The notes under the pieces: generated by a model
What the model saw: the letters and a program-made list of their open reading frames with translations, nothing else
Told to the model about the DNA's origin: nothing
The model's database searches: none
In this document: piece by piece, positions 7,014 through 14,949 of the stretch
Layout: each line of letters starts with the position of its first letter
Numbering within the stretch: the stretch's first letter is position 1
Assembly (NCBI GenBank): GCA_036733165.1
Contig: DAINBB010000028.1
Coordinates: 1-19,335 of the forward strand
Direction: 5' to 3'
Source of the DNA: JAFGGT01 sp036733165
GTDB taxonomy: Archaea > Methanobacteriota_B > Thermococci > Methanofastidiosales > NM3
DNA: 19,335 nt
Program-made: the position numbers and the translations under genes

Positions 7014-8387
7014 GTCCTCGTCCGTGCCCGTCCTCCGCTCTTCCATCTCCATCTCATAGAGATTAAGTATCTCCACGGTCGCCTTCACCGCGAGACCCGG
7101 ACAGCTGCTACATCCAAAGAAGGAAGCTATCGTTGCGCCGACGGCTATGGCACCATACATCGCCATCAAAAGTTCTTCATCGTCGTGTATGTTTATGCCT
7201 CCCTCTCCCTTCTCGGGGTCGAGGGGATAGAGGTCCTTGAGATCGTCGCTTCCGTCAGAGTCAGTATCGCGGGAGAGCGGATCTGTTCCCAGGTCAAGCT
7301 CCTCCTTGTCAGTCAACCCATCCCTGTCCGTGTCCTGAAGCAGGATATTGGTGCCGAGTGACAGTTCCCTGATGTCCGATATCCCGTCCCAGTCCGTATC
7401 ATCATTGATGTCATAGAAAGGGTTGTCCATGGGGAGCGACTGGGACTCCTTCTTTGTAGGGTCGGTCCCATATTGCACCTCGCTGCCATCATCGATACCG
7501 TCATTGTCGGTGTCCCTGTCCAAGGGATCCGTGAAGTGGTCATATATCTCCTCATAGTCACCGAGTCCGTCCCCGTCGCTATCGGGCATCCATTTGTCTG
7601 TCCCAATGCTGTCCTCGATGTAGTCACCGAGCCCGTCCCCGTCGGAGTCGTTTCCTCCATCAGGGGCGGGCAGGAAACTTGAGACAGATATCCAGCTGTA
7701 CGATTGGATGAATGAGAAGAGGGGGGACATCCCGCTTAACTTCATGCGTTTGCATGCCCTGTTGTAGCTGGCATATAGATCGCTCATGTACTCATCTACC
7801 GGCACCCTCTCCACACCAAGGGTGACCTGCTTGGAAAATATAGATTCTGCATATATGAAAAGGATCTCCAGTTCATATTCCAAAAACTCCTTCAGAGAGT
7901 CCAGTTCGGCGAGAACTCCGGCATCCTGGCCAAGATTCGCTTCCAAGACCTCCTTGTACTCTCCGTTGCCTGCGATGATCGACACGGACTTCTTGGCCAC
8001 GCTCTCAAAGATCATTGAACCATCCCTGTCCGCGACCTTCCGCAGCGAATCGATATCGTTTTCGATTCTGGGCAGATATTTTATCATTTCCTCTATCAAC
8101 GATAGTCTCGTATCCAAAGAGATCCTGCTATCGGCGTCGAACGCCCTCTCCCTCATATCGATGTAGTATATGACATCGTTTGTCAGTGCCATGTAGGCCT
8201 GTAGGACGTCATCCCCTTTGGGCTCACCGGGAGGAGAAGTATCCCTTATCGGCCTGGCAAAAACGGTAGAAGGACAACATGCGGCGATGAGTATCGCCAG
8301 TACCAAAACAATGTGTTTAGTTCCTTTCATCCACTCAAGATACGACAGGAATGACTTAATCAATACCTTAACGGCATGATGTAACAT
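7005..8387 (-). CDS. Exported protein with six calcium-binding (TSP3-like) repeats
   Basis: From the ATG at 8387 the product has 460 residues; an in-frame ATG at 8330 would give a cleaner signal peptide (MKGTKHIVLVLAILIAACC, cleavage near FARP). I prefer 8387 because a TATA box is centred 24.5 bases away; 8330 remains possible. An N-terminal helical region of ~200 residues of unknown fold is followed by six repeats of about 22 residues with the D-x-D-x-D-G-x-x-D pattern and G-T-D-P turns, as in thrombospondin type 3 / archaeal cell-surface proteins, which bind calcium. The C-terminal part has a hydrophobic stretch (LLMAMYGAIAVGATIASFFG) and a CSSCPG motif, perhaps a membrane anchor, ending with charged residues. 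Likely on the cell surface. It converges on the DUF6884-like gene. Confidence 0.7.
   Translation of the reverse strand: MLHHAVKVLIKSFLSYLEWMKGTKHIVLVLAILIAACCPSTVFARPIRDTSPPGEPKGDDVLQAYMALTNDVIYYIDMRERAFDADSRISLDTRLSLIEEMIKYLPRIENDIDSLRKVADRDGSMIFESVAKKSVSIIAGNGEYKEVLEANLGQDAGVLAELDSLKEFLEYELEILFIYAESIFSKQVTLGVERVPVDEYMSDLYASYNRACKRMKLSGMSPLFSFIQSYSWISVSSFLPAPDGGNDSDGDGLGDYIEDSIGTDKWMPDSDGDGLGDYEEIYDHFTDPLDRDTDNDGIDDGSEVQYGTDPTKKESQSLPMDNPFYDINDDTDWDGISDIRELSLGTNILLQDTDRDGLTDKEELDLGTDPLSRDTDSDGSDDLKDLYPLDPEKGEGGINIHDDEELLMAMYGAIAVGATIASFFGCSSCPGLAVKATVEILNLYEMEMEERRTGTDEDSK
7210..7649 (-). repeat. Six DxDxDG calcium-binding repeats
   Basis: The coding repeats begin DSDGDGLGD, DSDGDGLGD, DTDNDGIDD, DTDWDGISD, DTDRDGLTD and DTDSDGSDD. 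A short spacer (SQSLPMDNPFYDIN) separates the third from the fourth. The first two share the same nine residues; the DNA is similar but not identical. Confidence 0.85.
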
Positions 8388-8407
8388 TGTCTGCCAAGAT
8401 GGCAAGA

Positions 8408-8415
8408 TTTATATT
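8408..8415. promoter_or_regulatory. TATA element between the exported protein and lhr
   Basis: TTTATATT (AATATAAA on the other strand) is centred 27.5 bases before the lhr ATG (8439) and 24.5 bases before the ATG at 8387 on the minus strand. It can serve either gene or both as a leaderless promoter. Confidence 0.5.
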
Positions 8416-8438
8416 GAAACTGATATTACATTCTCAGA

Positions 8439-11237
8439 ATGTCATCATCTTTTGGGTTATTGCACCCTAAGGTAAGAGATCTACTTGAAAAAAAGGGATT
8501 TAAGGAGGAAACGGAACCTCAACGCCTTTCCATACCTCCAATAATGTCAGGCAAGAACACCCTGATAATTGCCAGGACCGGAACGGGCAAGACGGAAAGT
8601 TCGATATTGCCTATATTTTCCAGGATCGTCGACTCAAAGAAGAAGGGTATAAAAGCCATCTATATCGCGCCCCTCAGGGCCCTGAACAGGGATCTCATGG
8701 AGAGGATGGAATGGTGGGCCGACCTGCTCGACATCAAGATATCCGTCAGGCATGGGGACACCACGCAGCATGAGAGGAGGAAACAGGCGCTATCCCCTCC
8801 CGATCTTCTGATCACCACCCCCGAGACGCTGCAGGCGATGTTGACAGGAAAGGTGCTCAGGAACAATCTCAAGTCTGTGGAGGTCGTCGTCGTCGACGAG
8901 ATCCATGAGCTTGCCTCGGACAAGAGAGGCACGCAACTGGCCGTGGGCTTGGAAAGGTTAAGATACCTTGCAGGGGAGTTCCAGAGGATAGGCCTTTCCG
9001 CAACGGTCGGATCCCCGATGGAGATAGCCAGGTTCCTGGTGAACGACAGGGACATCGAGATAATAGACGCCTCCACAAAGAAGATATTCGACCTGACCGT
9101 CGAATATCCCAAGCCAGAGGATGAGGACGAGGAGCTCTCGATGGAGCTCTCCACGACACCCCAGACCGCGAGGAGGGTCAGGCGCATAAAGGAACTCGTG
9201 GAAGAAAACGAGAGCGTGCTCGCATTCGTCAACACGAGGGAGACCGCAGAGGCCCTCTCGTCCAGATTCAACGTCATATCCGAGGACATTGATATCCACC
9301 ACTCATCCCTCTCGAAGAAGGTCAGAATAGACACGGAGAAGAGGTTCAAGAAACAGGACATAAAGTGCATCATATGCACGTCCTCCATGGAACTTGGCAT
9401 CGATGTCGGATCTGTGTCACTGGTCGTCCAATACATGTCCCCCCGCCAGGTCTCAAGGCTTATCCAGAGGGTGGGCCGCTCAGGGCACAAGCATGATGAG
9501 ATGCCAAGGGGCGTGGTCATAACGACGGATGCGGACGACATCCTGGAGTCCATCGTCATAGCCAGGAGGGCTGGGATAAACGAGCTTGAGAAGATAGTCC
9601 CTTACGAGAAGTCGTTCGATGTCCTGGCCCACCAACTGATAGGGATATCCATGGACCTTGGCGATGTCAAGAAGCCCGTGGCGTATGAGATCGTCAAGCG
9701 TTCCTATCCATATCGCGATCTCACCTGGAACGAGTTCAATGCCGTCCTGGACCTCTTGTCATCCCTTAGGCTGATATGGCTCGAGGACGAGGAATACCAC
9801 AAGTCGAGGTACGCCCTGGGCTACTATTTCGAGAACCAGTCAGTCATACCTGATGTCAAGAAGTTCAGGGTCATGGAGCTCGGGACGAACAGGACCATAG
9901 GGGTGCTCGACGAGGAGTTCGTTGTGGACAGGGCGAACATAGGCATGAACTTCATAATCAAGGGCAGGGCATGGAACGTCATAGACGTCTCCGAGGACAC
10001 CGTTCTCGTGGAGGAGGTGGGCAACATGGCCGCCACCCCGGCATGGGAGGGGGAACTTATACCCGTCCCATACGAGATAGCACAGGAGGTCTTCAAGATC
10101 AGGAAGGAACTGTCCGAGGACCTATACGGGAACGAGTTCGCAGAACGCTTCCGCAAGAGATACCCCTTGGACGAGAACGCCTTCGAGGAGCTCAGGAGCT
10201 ATGTCCAGTCCCAGCAGGAGTTCGAGGTGCCCCATACGGACAAGGTCTATATCGAGCTGATGCAGAATCTCGCCGTCTTCCACATAGGGCTTGGGTCCGT
10301 GGCCAACGAGACCCTTGGCAGGGTCCTGGCCGCCCTCTACTCCAACAAGTTCGGAACAAGCGTCGCCATGAAGTCCGATGCTTACAGGATAGCGTTCAAG
10401 TTTCCCTCCAACGTTTCCAGCGATGACGTCGTTGGCATGTTCACATCATTGCGAAGCGAGGACATAAGGCCGATACTTGAACTGTCGCTGAAACGCTCAA
10501 GCCTTTTCCTCTGGAAGTTCACCCACATAGCAACCAGGATGGGCGTTCTTTCAAAGGAGGCGGAGAAGTTCAAGATAAAGGCGATAATGCGCGCCTACGA
10601 GGACACGCCCGTGTTTCAGGAGACGTACACGGAACTGTTCAAGGACAAGCTTGATGTAGGTCTCGTTGAGGAATATGTGGGATCGCTCAGCCGAGGGGAG
10701 ATATCGATAAGGCCTCTTGAGCGTAAGAATCCCTCGCCCTTCTCGGCCAATCTCTTGGCGAAGTTCGGATATGGAGAGCTGGTCGGCCCGCAAAGGCCGG
10801 AGAAGGAGATACTCAAGCTTTTGAAGAAGAGGCTCGAGGACAGGAGAGTCAGGCTATTCTGCGTGACCTGCGGCAGATGGCATGCATCCATCAAGATATC
10901 GAACATGGACGAGACCCCCCGATGCCCCCTATGCGGTGCTAGGTTCCTGGCCATCATAGACAAGAAGGAGAAGGTAACCAGGAAGGCCCTGATCAAAAGG
11001 ATGAAGAGAGAGAAGATATCGGAGGAAGAGGAGGAACTCGTGATCAGGGCGAAGAGGACCGCCGACCTTATTCTGGTGTATGGCAAGAAGGCAGTACTCA
11101 CGCTCTCTGCACGGGGCGTTGGGGCGCAGACGGCCTCCCGCATACTTGCCAAGATGCAACCCGACGAGGAATCATTGCTTAGGGACATACTCGAGGCGGA
11201 GAAGACATACGCCAGGACGCGCCGCTTCTGGGACTAG
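8439..11237 (+). CDS. lhr: Lhr-type ATP-dependent helicase
   Basis: A superfamily-2 helicase of 932 residues, normal length for archaeal Lhr. Seen in order: the Q-like motif TEPQRLSIPPI; Walker A ARTGTGKTE (45-53); APLRALNRD; TTPETLQAML; Walker B DEIH (153-156); motif III GLSATVGSP; motif IV region AFVNTRETAE; motif V TSSMELGIDVGSV; motif VI LIQRVGRSGH. The winged-helix and Lhr-core (DEAD-associated) region follows, including the GNMAATPAWEGE block. Near the C-terminus C808-x2-C811 and C829-x2-C832 form a probable zinc-binding site. Lhr proteins unwind RNA:DNA and DNA forks in repair and recombination and interact with RNA in some archaea. It is transcribed alone; a T6 run at 11240 follows the stop. 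Identification is firm, in-cell role less so. Confidence 0.95.
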   Translation: MSSSFGLLHPKVRDLLEKKGFKEETEPQRLSIPPIMSGKNTLIIARTGTGKTESSILPIFSRIVDSKKKGIKAIYIAPLRALNRDLMERMEWWADLLDIKISVRHGDTTQHERRKQALSPPDLLITTPETLQAMLTGKVLRNNLKSVEVVVVDEIHELASDKRGTQLAVGLERLRYLAGEFQRIGLSATVGSPMEIARFLVNDRDIEIIDASTKKIFDLTVEYPKPEDEDEELSMELSTTPQTARRVRRIKELVEENESVLAFVNTRETAEALSSRFNVISEDIDIHHSSLSKKVRIDTEKRFKKQDIKCIICTSSMELGIDVGSVSLVVQYMSPRQVSRLIQRVGRSGHKHDEMPRGVVITTDADDILESIVIARRAGINELEKIVPYEKSFDVLAHQLIGISMDLGDVKKPVAYEIVKRSYPYRDLTWNEFNAVLDLLSSLRLIWLEDEEYHKSRYALGYYFENQSVIPDVKKFRVMELGTNRTIGVLDEEFVVDRANIGMNFIIKGRAWNVIDVSEDTVLVEEVGNMAATPAWEGELIPVPYEIAQEVFKIRKELSEDLYGNEFAERFRKRYPLDENAFEELRSYVQSQQEFEVPHTDKVYIELMQNLAVFHIGLGSVANETLGRVLAALYSNKFGTSVAMKSDAYRIAFKFPSNVSSDDVVGMFTSLRSEDIRPILELSLKRSSLFLWKFTHIATRMGVLSKEAEKFKIKAIMRAYEDTPVFQETYTELFKDKLDVGLVEEYVGSLSRGEISIRPLERKNPSPFSANLLAKFGYGELVGPQRPEKEILKLLKKRLEDRRVRLFCVTCGRWHASIKISNMDETPRCPLCGARFLAIIDKKEKVTRKALIKRMKREKISEEEEELVIRAKRTADLILVYGKKAVLTLSARGVGAQTASRILAKMQPDEESLLRDILEAEKTYARTRRFWD

Positions 11238-11431
11238 TGTTTTTTCTTGATCTTTCTGGGAGTCCAGGCGTCCGTGTTGTATTCTGAGAGGTCGACACTC
11301 GCTATCTTGGCCAGGGCCAATACTGGCACGCCAAGGAACAATATATAGAAAATATAGAGCATGGGCACTTCCAGTTTGTATAGGGCATATAACATCAGGG
11401 CCAATATGCCGAGGAAGGCCAGAAATCTCAT
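11234..11431 (-). CDS. Small two-helix membrane protein
   Basis: I do not recognise a family. The 65 residues form two hydrophobic helices (about 2-18 and 24-45) joined by a short loop, then a polar tail ending RKIKKKH, which should lie in the cytoplasm. A TATA-like ATTAAAAT (11454-11461) lies 26 bases upstream of the ATG, so it is probably transcribed separately from the HAD gene, with no leader. Its stop and the lhr stop sit together in one CTAG. Good reasons to count it as a gene are the promoter position, the membrane pattern and the tight fit between neighbours. Confidence 0.6.
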   Translation of the reverse strand: MRFLAFLGILALMLYALYKLEVPMLYIFYILFLGVPVLALAKIASVDLSEYNTDAWTPRKIKKKH

Positions 11432-11451
11432 AGCTTATGATAGGTTGCGTA

Positions 11452-12135
11452 TTATTTTAATATTTGCATCAGTTCCCTTAGGTCACGGATGATGAACGAC
11501 GCGCCGCCATTGCCAGTGCCGTCCCTGTCTAGGAACACGTCTATCATTCCCGATCGTCTGGCTCCCTCTACGTCCGCCTTCATGTCATCCCCCACGAAGA
11601 CCGCCTCAGCTGGTCCCACGCCGAGGTCCTTGAGCGCGTGGAGAAATATTACCGGGTCTGGCTTTGCCACCCCTATGTCCTCGGAGACGACTATGGACCT
11701 GAAACGGTCCGCGATCCCCGTCCTCGCGAGCTTTTCCCTCTGTCCGTTGCTGTCGCCGTTGGAGATCACGCCGAGCAGGTAATCCTGTCCCAGGGAGTCA
11801 ATGACCTCCCTTGTCTCAGGGTAGAGGGCCCAATGTTCCTTGTAAAATGACAGGTACGTATCGAAGAGCCCGTATGCGTCATCGTCCCCGATGTCCCTCC
11901 CGTAATGGTCAAATATCCTTTTGATCCTGAGTATCCTTTGTTCCCTCAGGGAGACAAGGCCGTCGGCATACTCGTCGAAATATCTCTTTCCGATGGATTT
12001 CCAGAGCCTGGCGAAGTCGTCGAATCCGCTGTCATCAAGCCCGAGATGCCGATAGAATCCCTCCAAGGCGTGCGACTGTGCCTTGCCATGGTCCAACAAT
12101 GTTCCATCTATGTCAAAGATGACGGATCTTATCAT
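11452..12135 (-). CDS. HAD-family hydrolase (phosphatase)
   Basis: A haloacid-dehalogenase superfamily protein of 227 residues with all four motifs: DIDGT (nucleophile D8 and acid D10), SNG (S125), K158 in GVAKPDP, and GDDMKAD (D183/D184, D188). The helical cap sits between motif I and II (about residues 16-95), as in the YjjG/phosphoglycolate-phosphatase group. The substrate cannot be read from sequence; small phosphate esters such as nucleotides or 2-phosphoglycolate are typical. The ATG is about 25 bases from an AT-rich TATA-like run (12155-12164) which also lies directly behind the sucD stop, so the gene probably has its own leaderless transcript. Confidence 0.88.
   Translation of the reverse strand: MIRSVIFDIDGTLLDHGKAQSHALEGFYRHLGLDDSGFDDFARLWKSIGKRYFDEYADGLVSLREQRILRIKRIFDHYGRDIGDDDAYGLFDTYLSFYKEHWALYPETREVIDSLGQDYLLGVISNGDSNGQREKLARTGIADRFRSIVVSEDIGVAKPDPVIFLHALKDLGVGPAEAVFVGDDMKADVEGARRSGMIDVFLDRDGTGNGGASFIIRDLRELMQILK
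11454..11461 (-). promoter_or_regulatory. TATA box for the small membrane protein
   Basis: Reads ATTAAAAT on the minus strand, centre 26.5 bases from the ATG at 11431; it overlaps the last codon and stop of the HAD gene. Confidence 0.45.
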
Positions 12136-12154
12136 AAAAGAAAAAGAGAATAGG

Positions 12155-12165
12155 AAAATAAAAAA
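12155..12165 (-). promoter_or_regulatory. T-rich TATA for HAD gene, doubling as sucCD terminator
   Basis: On the minus strand TTTTTTATTTT begins immediately after the sucD stop (12166). It fits a T-rich archaeal terminator and, at 24-26 bases from the ATG at 12135, a TATA box. Confidence 0.4.
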
Positions 12166-13020
12166 CTATAGAAGGTTCCTTAGGATGTCAGGCACTTCCT
12201 GCGGCATGGTGGCGACCTGCACACCAACGGCGTTGAGGGCCTTTATCTTGCTCTCTGCCGTGCCGCTGTTGCCCGAGATGACGGCTCCGGCGTGTCCCAT
12301 CCTCTTTCCCGGAGGTGCGGTCTTTCCGGCTATGTAGGACACAACGGGCTTGGAGATGTACTCCTTGATGTACTCCGCGGCAAGCTCCTCTGCGTTCCCG
12401 CCTATCTCTCCTATCATCACGATCGCCTTGGTCTCCTTGTCCGCCTCGAATCGCTCCAGCGTGGACAGGAAGTCCATTCCTATGACAGGGTCCCCCCCGA
12501 CGCCTATGGCGGTGCTCTGGCCGTATCCGTTCTTGGTAAGCTCGTCTATGATCTCGTATGTGAGCGTCCCGCTCCTCGATACCAGTCCTACGTTGCCTTC
12601 CTTGAATATATGCGGCGGCAATATACCCGCCAGCGCCTTGCCTGGGGATATGAGTCCCGGCGTGTTGGGGCCGACTATGTCGACATCGTGCTGCTTCGCG
12701 TATTCCATCATGAACATGGCGTCCCTCACCGGGACATGTTCTGTGATGCAGACCACAGGGGAGAGCCCCAACGAGATCGCCTCAAGTGCCGAGCTCTTGA
12801 CGAATCTGGCCGGAACGAAGATTATCGACGCGTCGGCCTCGACCTCGTCGACGGAATCGAATATCGGTATGTCACCCATCGTCTGGCCGCCCTTCCCTGG
12901 CGTGACACCTCCAACGATCTTAGTGCCGTACTGTTTCATACGATTCGAATGGAACTGCCCTTGGTGTCCGGTTGCGCCCTGCACGACTATCCTTGTGCTG
13001 TCATCGACTAGAATTGACAT
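12166..13020 (-). CDS. sucD: Succinyl-CoA ligase, alpha subunit
   Basis: With the ATG at 13020 the protein has 284 residues, the family length; the reading frame stays open upstream but there it only runs through the end of sucC. It begins MSILVDDSTRIVVQGATGHQG, the CoA-binding Rossmann entry. The phosphohistidine lies at H243 in KRMGHAGAVISG; other family blocks are GPNTPGLISPG, VSRSGTLTYEI and GVGGDPVIGMDFL. With SucC it interconverts succinyl-CoA, ADP (or GDP) and phosphate with succinate, CoA and ATP (or GTP). One base separates the sucC stop from this ATG and a G-run ends 7 bases before it, so translation is probably coupled. Confidence 0.95.
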   Translation of the reverse strand: MSILVDDSTRIVVQGATGHQGQFHSNRMKQYGTKIVGGVTPGKGGQTMGDIPIFDSVDEVEADASIIFVPARFVKSSALEAISLGLSPVVCITEHVPVRDAMFMMEYAKQHDVDIVGPNTPGLISPGKALAGILPPHIFKEGNVGLVSRSGTLTYEIIDELTKNGYGQSTAIGVGGDPVIGMDFLSTLERFEADKETKAIVMIGEIGGNAEELAAEYIKEYISKPVVSYIAGKTAPPGKRMGHAGAVISGNSGTAESKIKALNAVGVQVATMPQEVPDILRNLL

Positions 13021-13021
13021 G

Positions 13022-14137
13022 TTAATTCCCCCCCACTGCAGCCTCGGCTGCCTCTTGCATGGATTGGTAAAGCTCGTATCCCGCCGAGTTGAGGATCCTC
13101 TTGGCCTCATCCTCGTTGGTTCCCATCATCCTGACGAACACGGGCACCTTCGGCTTGTACTCAAGTATGCCCTTTGCTATCTCGTCGCACTTGGTGATGC
13201 CTCCGAAGATGTTGATGAATATGGCCTTGAGCCCTTCCTTCATCGTGATGATGTCGAGCGCCTTCTTCATGTTGTCGGCGTTCGCACCGCCTCCTATGTC
13301 AAGGAAGTTGGCGGGCTTTCCCCCGTAATGATTGACAACGTCCAGTGACGCCATCACGAGTCCGGCACCGCATCCTATGATGCCGATGTCACCGTCAAGC
13401 TCGACATAGGCCAGGCCCGCTTCCTTCGCGGCCTTCTCGATCTCGGTGAACTCCTGGGATTCCTTGAGGTCCACCTCGAACTCCTTTTGCCTGAACAGCG
13501 AGTTGTCGTCTATCACAAGCTTCGCGTCAAGGGCCTCGAATCCCTCGGAGGTGATCGCCAACGGATTTATCTCGATAAGCTCCGCGTCCTTGTCCTCCAT
13601 TATCCTTCCAAGCTTGTATATGATGGCGGCAAGGGACAGCATGTCCTTTCCCTCGTATCCAAGCTTTTTAGCCACGGACCTGCATTCATAGTCCTGGATC
13701 CCTATGATAGGGTCTATGTACAGCTTTATTATCTTCTCAGGAGTCTTCTCGGCGACCTGCTCTATGTCTATGCCGCCCTCTGTCGACGCCAACATTACCA
13801 TCTTTTTCTTGTTCCTGTCGACAACGTACCCGACATAGAGCTCCTTCTTGATCTCCGAGGGCTTGCAGACCAACAGTTTCTTGACAGGGAGCCCCTTGAT
13901 CTCCATGTTCAAGATGTCCTTGGCCTTTTCCATCGCCTCTTCCTCAGTCTTGGCAATCTTGATTCCTCCTGCCTTTCCTCTTCCCCCGACTAGCACTTGG
14001 GCCTTGAGTATGACAGGGAGCCCCAACTTGTATAGTATTGCCTTGAGATTCTCGACATCCTCTATGACATATCCTGTGGACGTCGGTATCCCATACTCGA
14101 CAAAGATGTTCTTTGCCTCATATTCTAAAAGTTTCAT
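13022..14137 (-). CDS. sucC: Succinyl-CoA ligase, beta subunit
   Basis: The 371-residue beta subunit has the ATP-grasp nucleotide-binding half (start MKLLEYEAKNIF-EYGIP, then LKAQVLVGGRGKAGGIK, and EINPLAI) and the CoA-ligase half (GIIGCGAGLVMASLD, ANFLDIGGGA, AIFINIFGGITKCDEIA). All are intact. It makes the enzyme of the citric acid cycle with SucD, downstream on the same transcript. Nucleotide preference (ADP or GDP) cannot be decided here. Unlike most neighbours, it seems to have a short leader: TATA-like ATATTTAAG at 14182-14190 predicts a start near 14160, and AGGGGAA sits 5 bases before the ATG. Confidence 0.95.
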   Translation of the reverse strand: MKLLEYEAKNIFVEYGIPTSTGYVIEDVENLKAILYKLGLPVILKAQVLVGGRGKAGGIKIAKTEEEAMEKAKDILNMEIKGLPVKKLLVCKPSEIKKELYVGYVVDRNKKKMVMLASTEGGIDIEQVAEKTPEKIIKLYIDPIIGIQDYECRSVAKKLGYEGKDMLSLAAIIYKLGRIMEDKDAELIEINPLAITSEGFEALDAKLVIDDNSLFRQKEFEVDLKESQEFTEIEKAAKEAGLAYVELDGDIGIIGCGAGLVMASLDVVNHYGGKPANFLDIGGGANADNMKKALDIITMKEGLKAIFINIFGGITKCDEIAKGILEYKPKVPVFVRMMGTNEDEAKRILNSAGYELYQSMQEAAEAAVGGN

Positions 14138-14373
14138 AGAAATTCCCCTGTGATGAGTTTTCCAATTCTCTTTGCCTTTTACTTAAATATCTTTTGTATA
14201 TATACAGGAACTAAATGTTTTTGTCGATGTTCATAATAAAAAATAAAGAAAAAAAATATTGGATAAAAACATAATAAATGCCGTTTTAATCATAATTATC
14301 TGACATACTGTCAACGACCGATACACGTTAAATGGAATAAAATGAGGATAATATTAAAAAAACGGACCATTAA
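14138..14373. other. AT-rich intergenic region upstream of sucC
   Basis: No gene is seen. It holds the sucC promoter (minus-strand ATATTTAAG, 14182-14190), a perfect 12-base palindrome TGTATATATACA (14195-14206) next to it that could be an operator or a second TATA element, and at 14356-14362 a T7 run on the minus strand just behind the stop of the lipoprotein gene, a likely terminator. The middle (14215-14290) is low-complexity A-rich DNA. Confidence 0.5.
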
Positions 14374-14781
14374 TCAGCTGATGTCCTTTATTTTCCATTT
14401 CTCGTCCTCTAAAATCAGCTCAAATGTGTATGGCATTTTGGATACATCGCTCGAGCCCACGGGATACATTTTCAAGATCGCGTTGACCGTGGCTTGGAAT
14501 CCTTTTATCGAGGATGAGATTTCCTCTATCTCGAACATCAGATTGTTCTCCTCGAGGTTGTTTATGGTATCCTCAAGGGCCGCGAGGATCGCCTTTTCCC
14601 CTCCGGCGTTGTCGATGACTTCCTGGGAGAGAGTCTCCAGGACCTTCTCCGGGTTCCTTTCGTTCAATCCCTTGTAGTATTGTTGTATGGTGTTCTCTGG
14701 CGTACTGTCCTCTTCTGGCCCGATACAGCCACATAAGCATATTATTGCAATAAAAAACACTATCAAAGGGATTTTTCCCAT
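14374..14781 (-). CDS. Small lipoprotein, NTF2-like
   Basis: From the ATG at 14781 the product has 135 residues; an ATG at 14790 adds three. I prefer 14781, since GTATTTATG (14804-14812) is centred 27 bases before it. The signal has a hydrophobic core and lipobox LCGC, then a short acidic linker. The mature part starts TPENTIQQYYKGLNERNPEKVLETLS, a helical opening typical of NTF2-like/DUF4878 lipoproteins, with closing strands ATVNAIL and YTFELILEDEKWKIKDI, the usual end of that fold. Function unknown; such proteins often bind small ligands or modify surface assembly. It is alone on its strand between sucC and the divergent kinase-like gene. Confidence 0.65.
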   Translation of the reverse strand: MGKIPLIVFFIAIICLCGCIGPEEDSTPENTIQQYYKGLNERNPEKVLETLSQEVIDNAGGEKAILAALEDTINNLEENNLMFEIEEISSSIKGFQATVNAILKMYPVGSSDVSKMPYTFELILEDEKWKIKDIS

Positions 14782-14915
14782 AAAAATCATGTCCTTTCAT
14801 TAACATAAATACTTTTGCTCTATTTTTAATGAATCTTTTTATAAAAATATCGTTTGCATGTCATCAATATAGGGGGTCGTTTGTCGGATGTCGGTCCAGT
14901 CTGGGCCAAAGACAG

Positions 14916-14949
14916 AAGATATTAATATCTTGTATCATACTTGTATCAT
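14916..14949 (+). promoter_or_regulatory. 16-bp palindrome and tandem 10-bp repeats at the start of the HprK-like gene
   Basis: AAGATATTAATATCTT (14916-14931) is a perfect palindrome; its core ATTAATAT is centred about 23 bases before the ATG at 14948, so it may be the TATA box itself. CTTGTATCAT is present twice, at 14929-14938 and 14940-14949, an 11-base period that runs into the start codon. This looks like a repressor site over the promoter; no regulator is identified. Confidence 0.4.

Noticed and set aside
8388..8405. TTG start for the exported protein at 8405
   Set aside because: The TATA element overlaps the immediate upstream bases, so a transcript starting 24-28 bases on would lack this codon.
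8660..9559. 299-codon open frame on the minus strand inside lhr
   Set aside because: Serine-rich, low-complexity translation typical of an antisense shadow of an AGG/GAG-rich gene; the plus strand carries all helicase motifs.
13021..13110. Upstream extension of sucD by 30 codons
   Set aside because: It overlaps the sucC coding end, is unlike the family N-terminus, and a good ATG with G-run is at 13020.
12350..13348. 332-codon plus-strand frame opposite sucD and sucC
   Set aside because: Antisense shadow; both strands cannot be under selection here and sucC/sucD motifs are complete.
14215..14290. A-rich stretch upstream of sucC as a replication origin
   Set aside because: No origin-recognition-box-like repeats and no cdc6/orc gene in the window; plain low-complexity DNA is enough.
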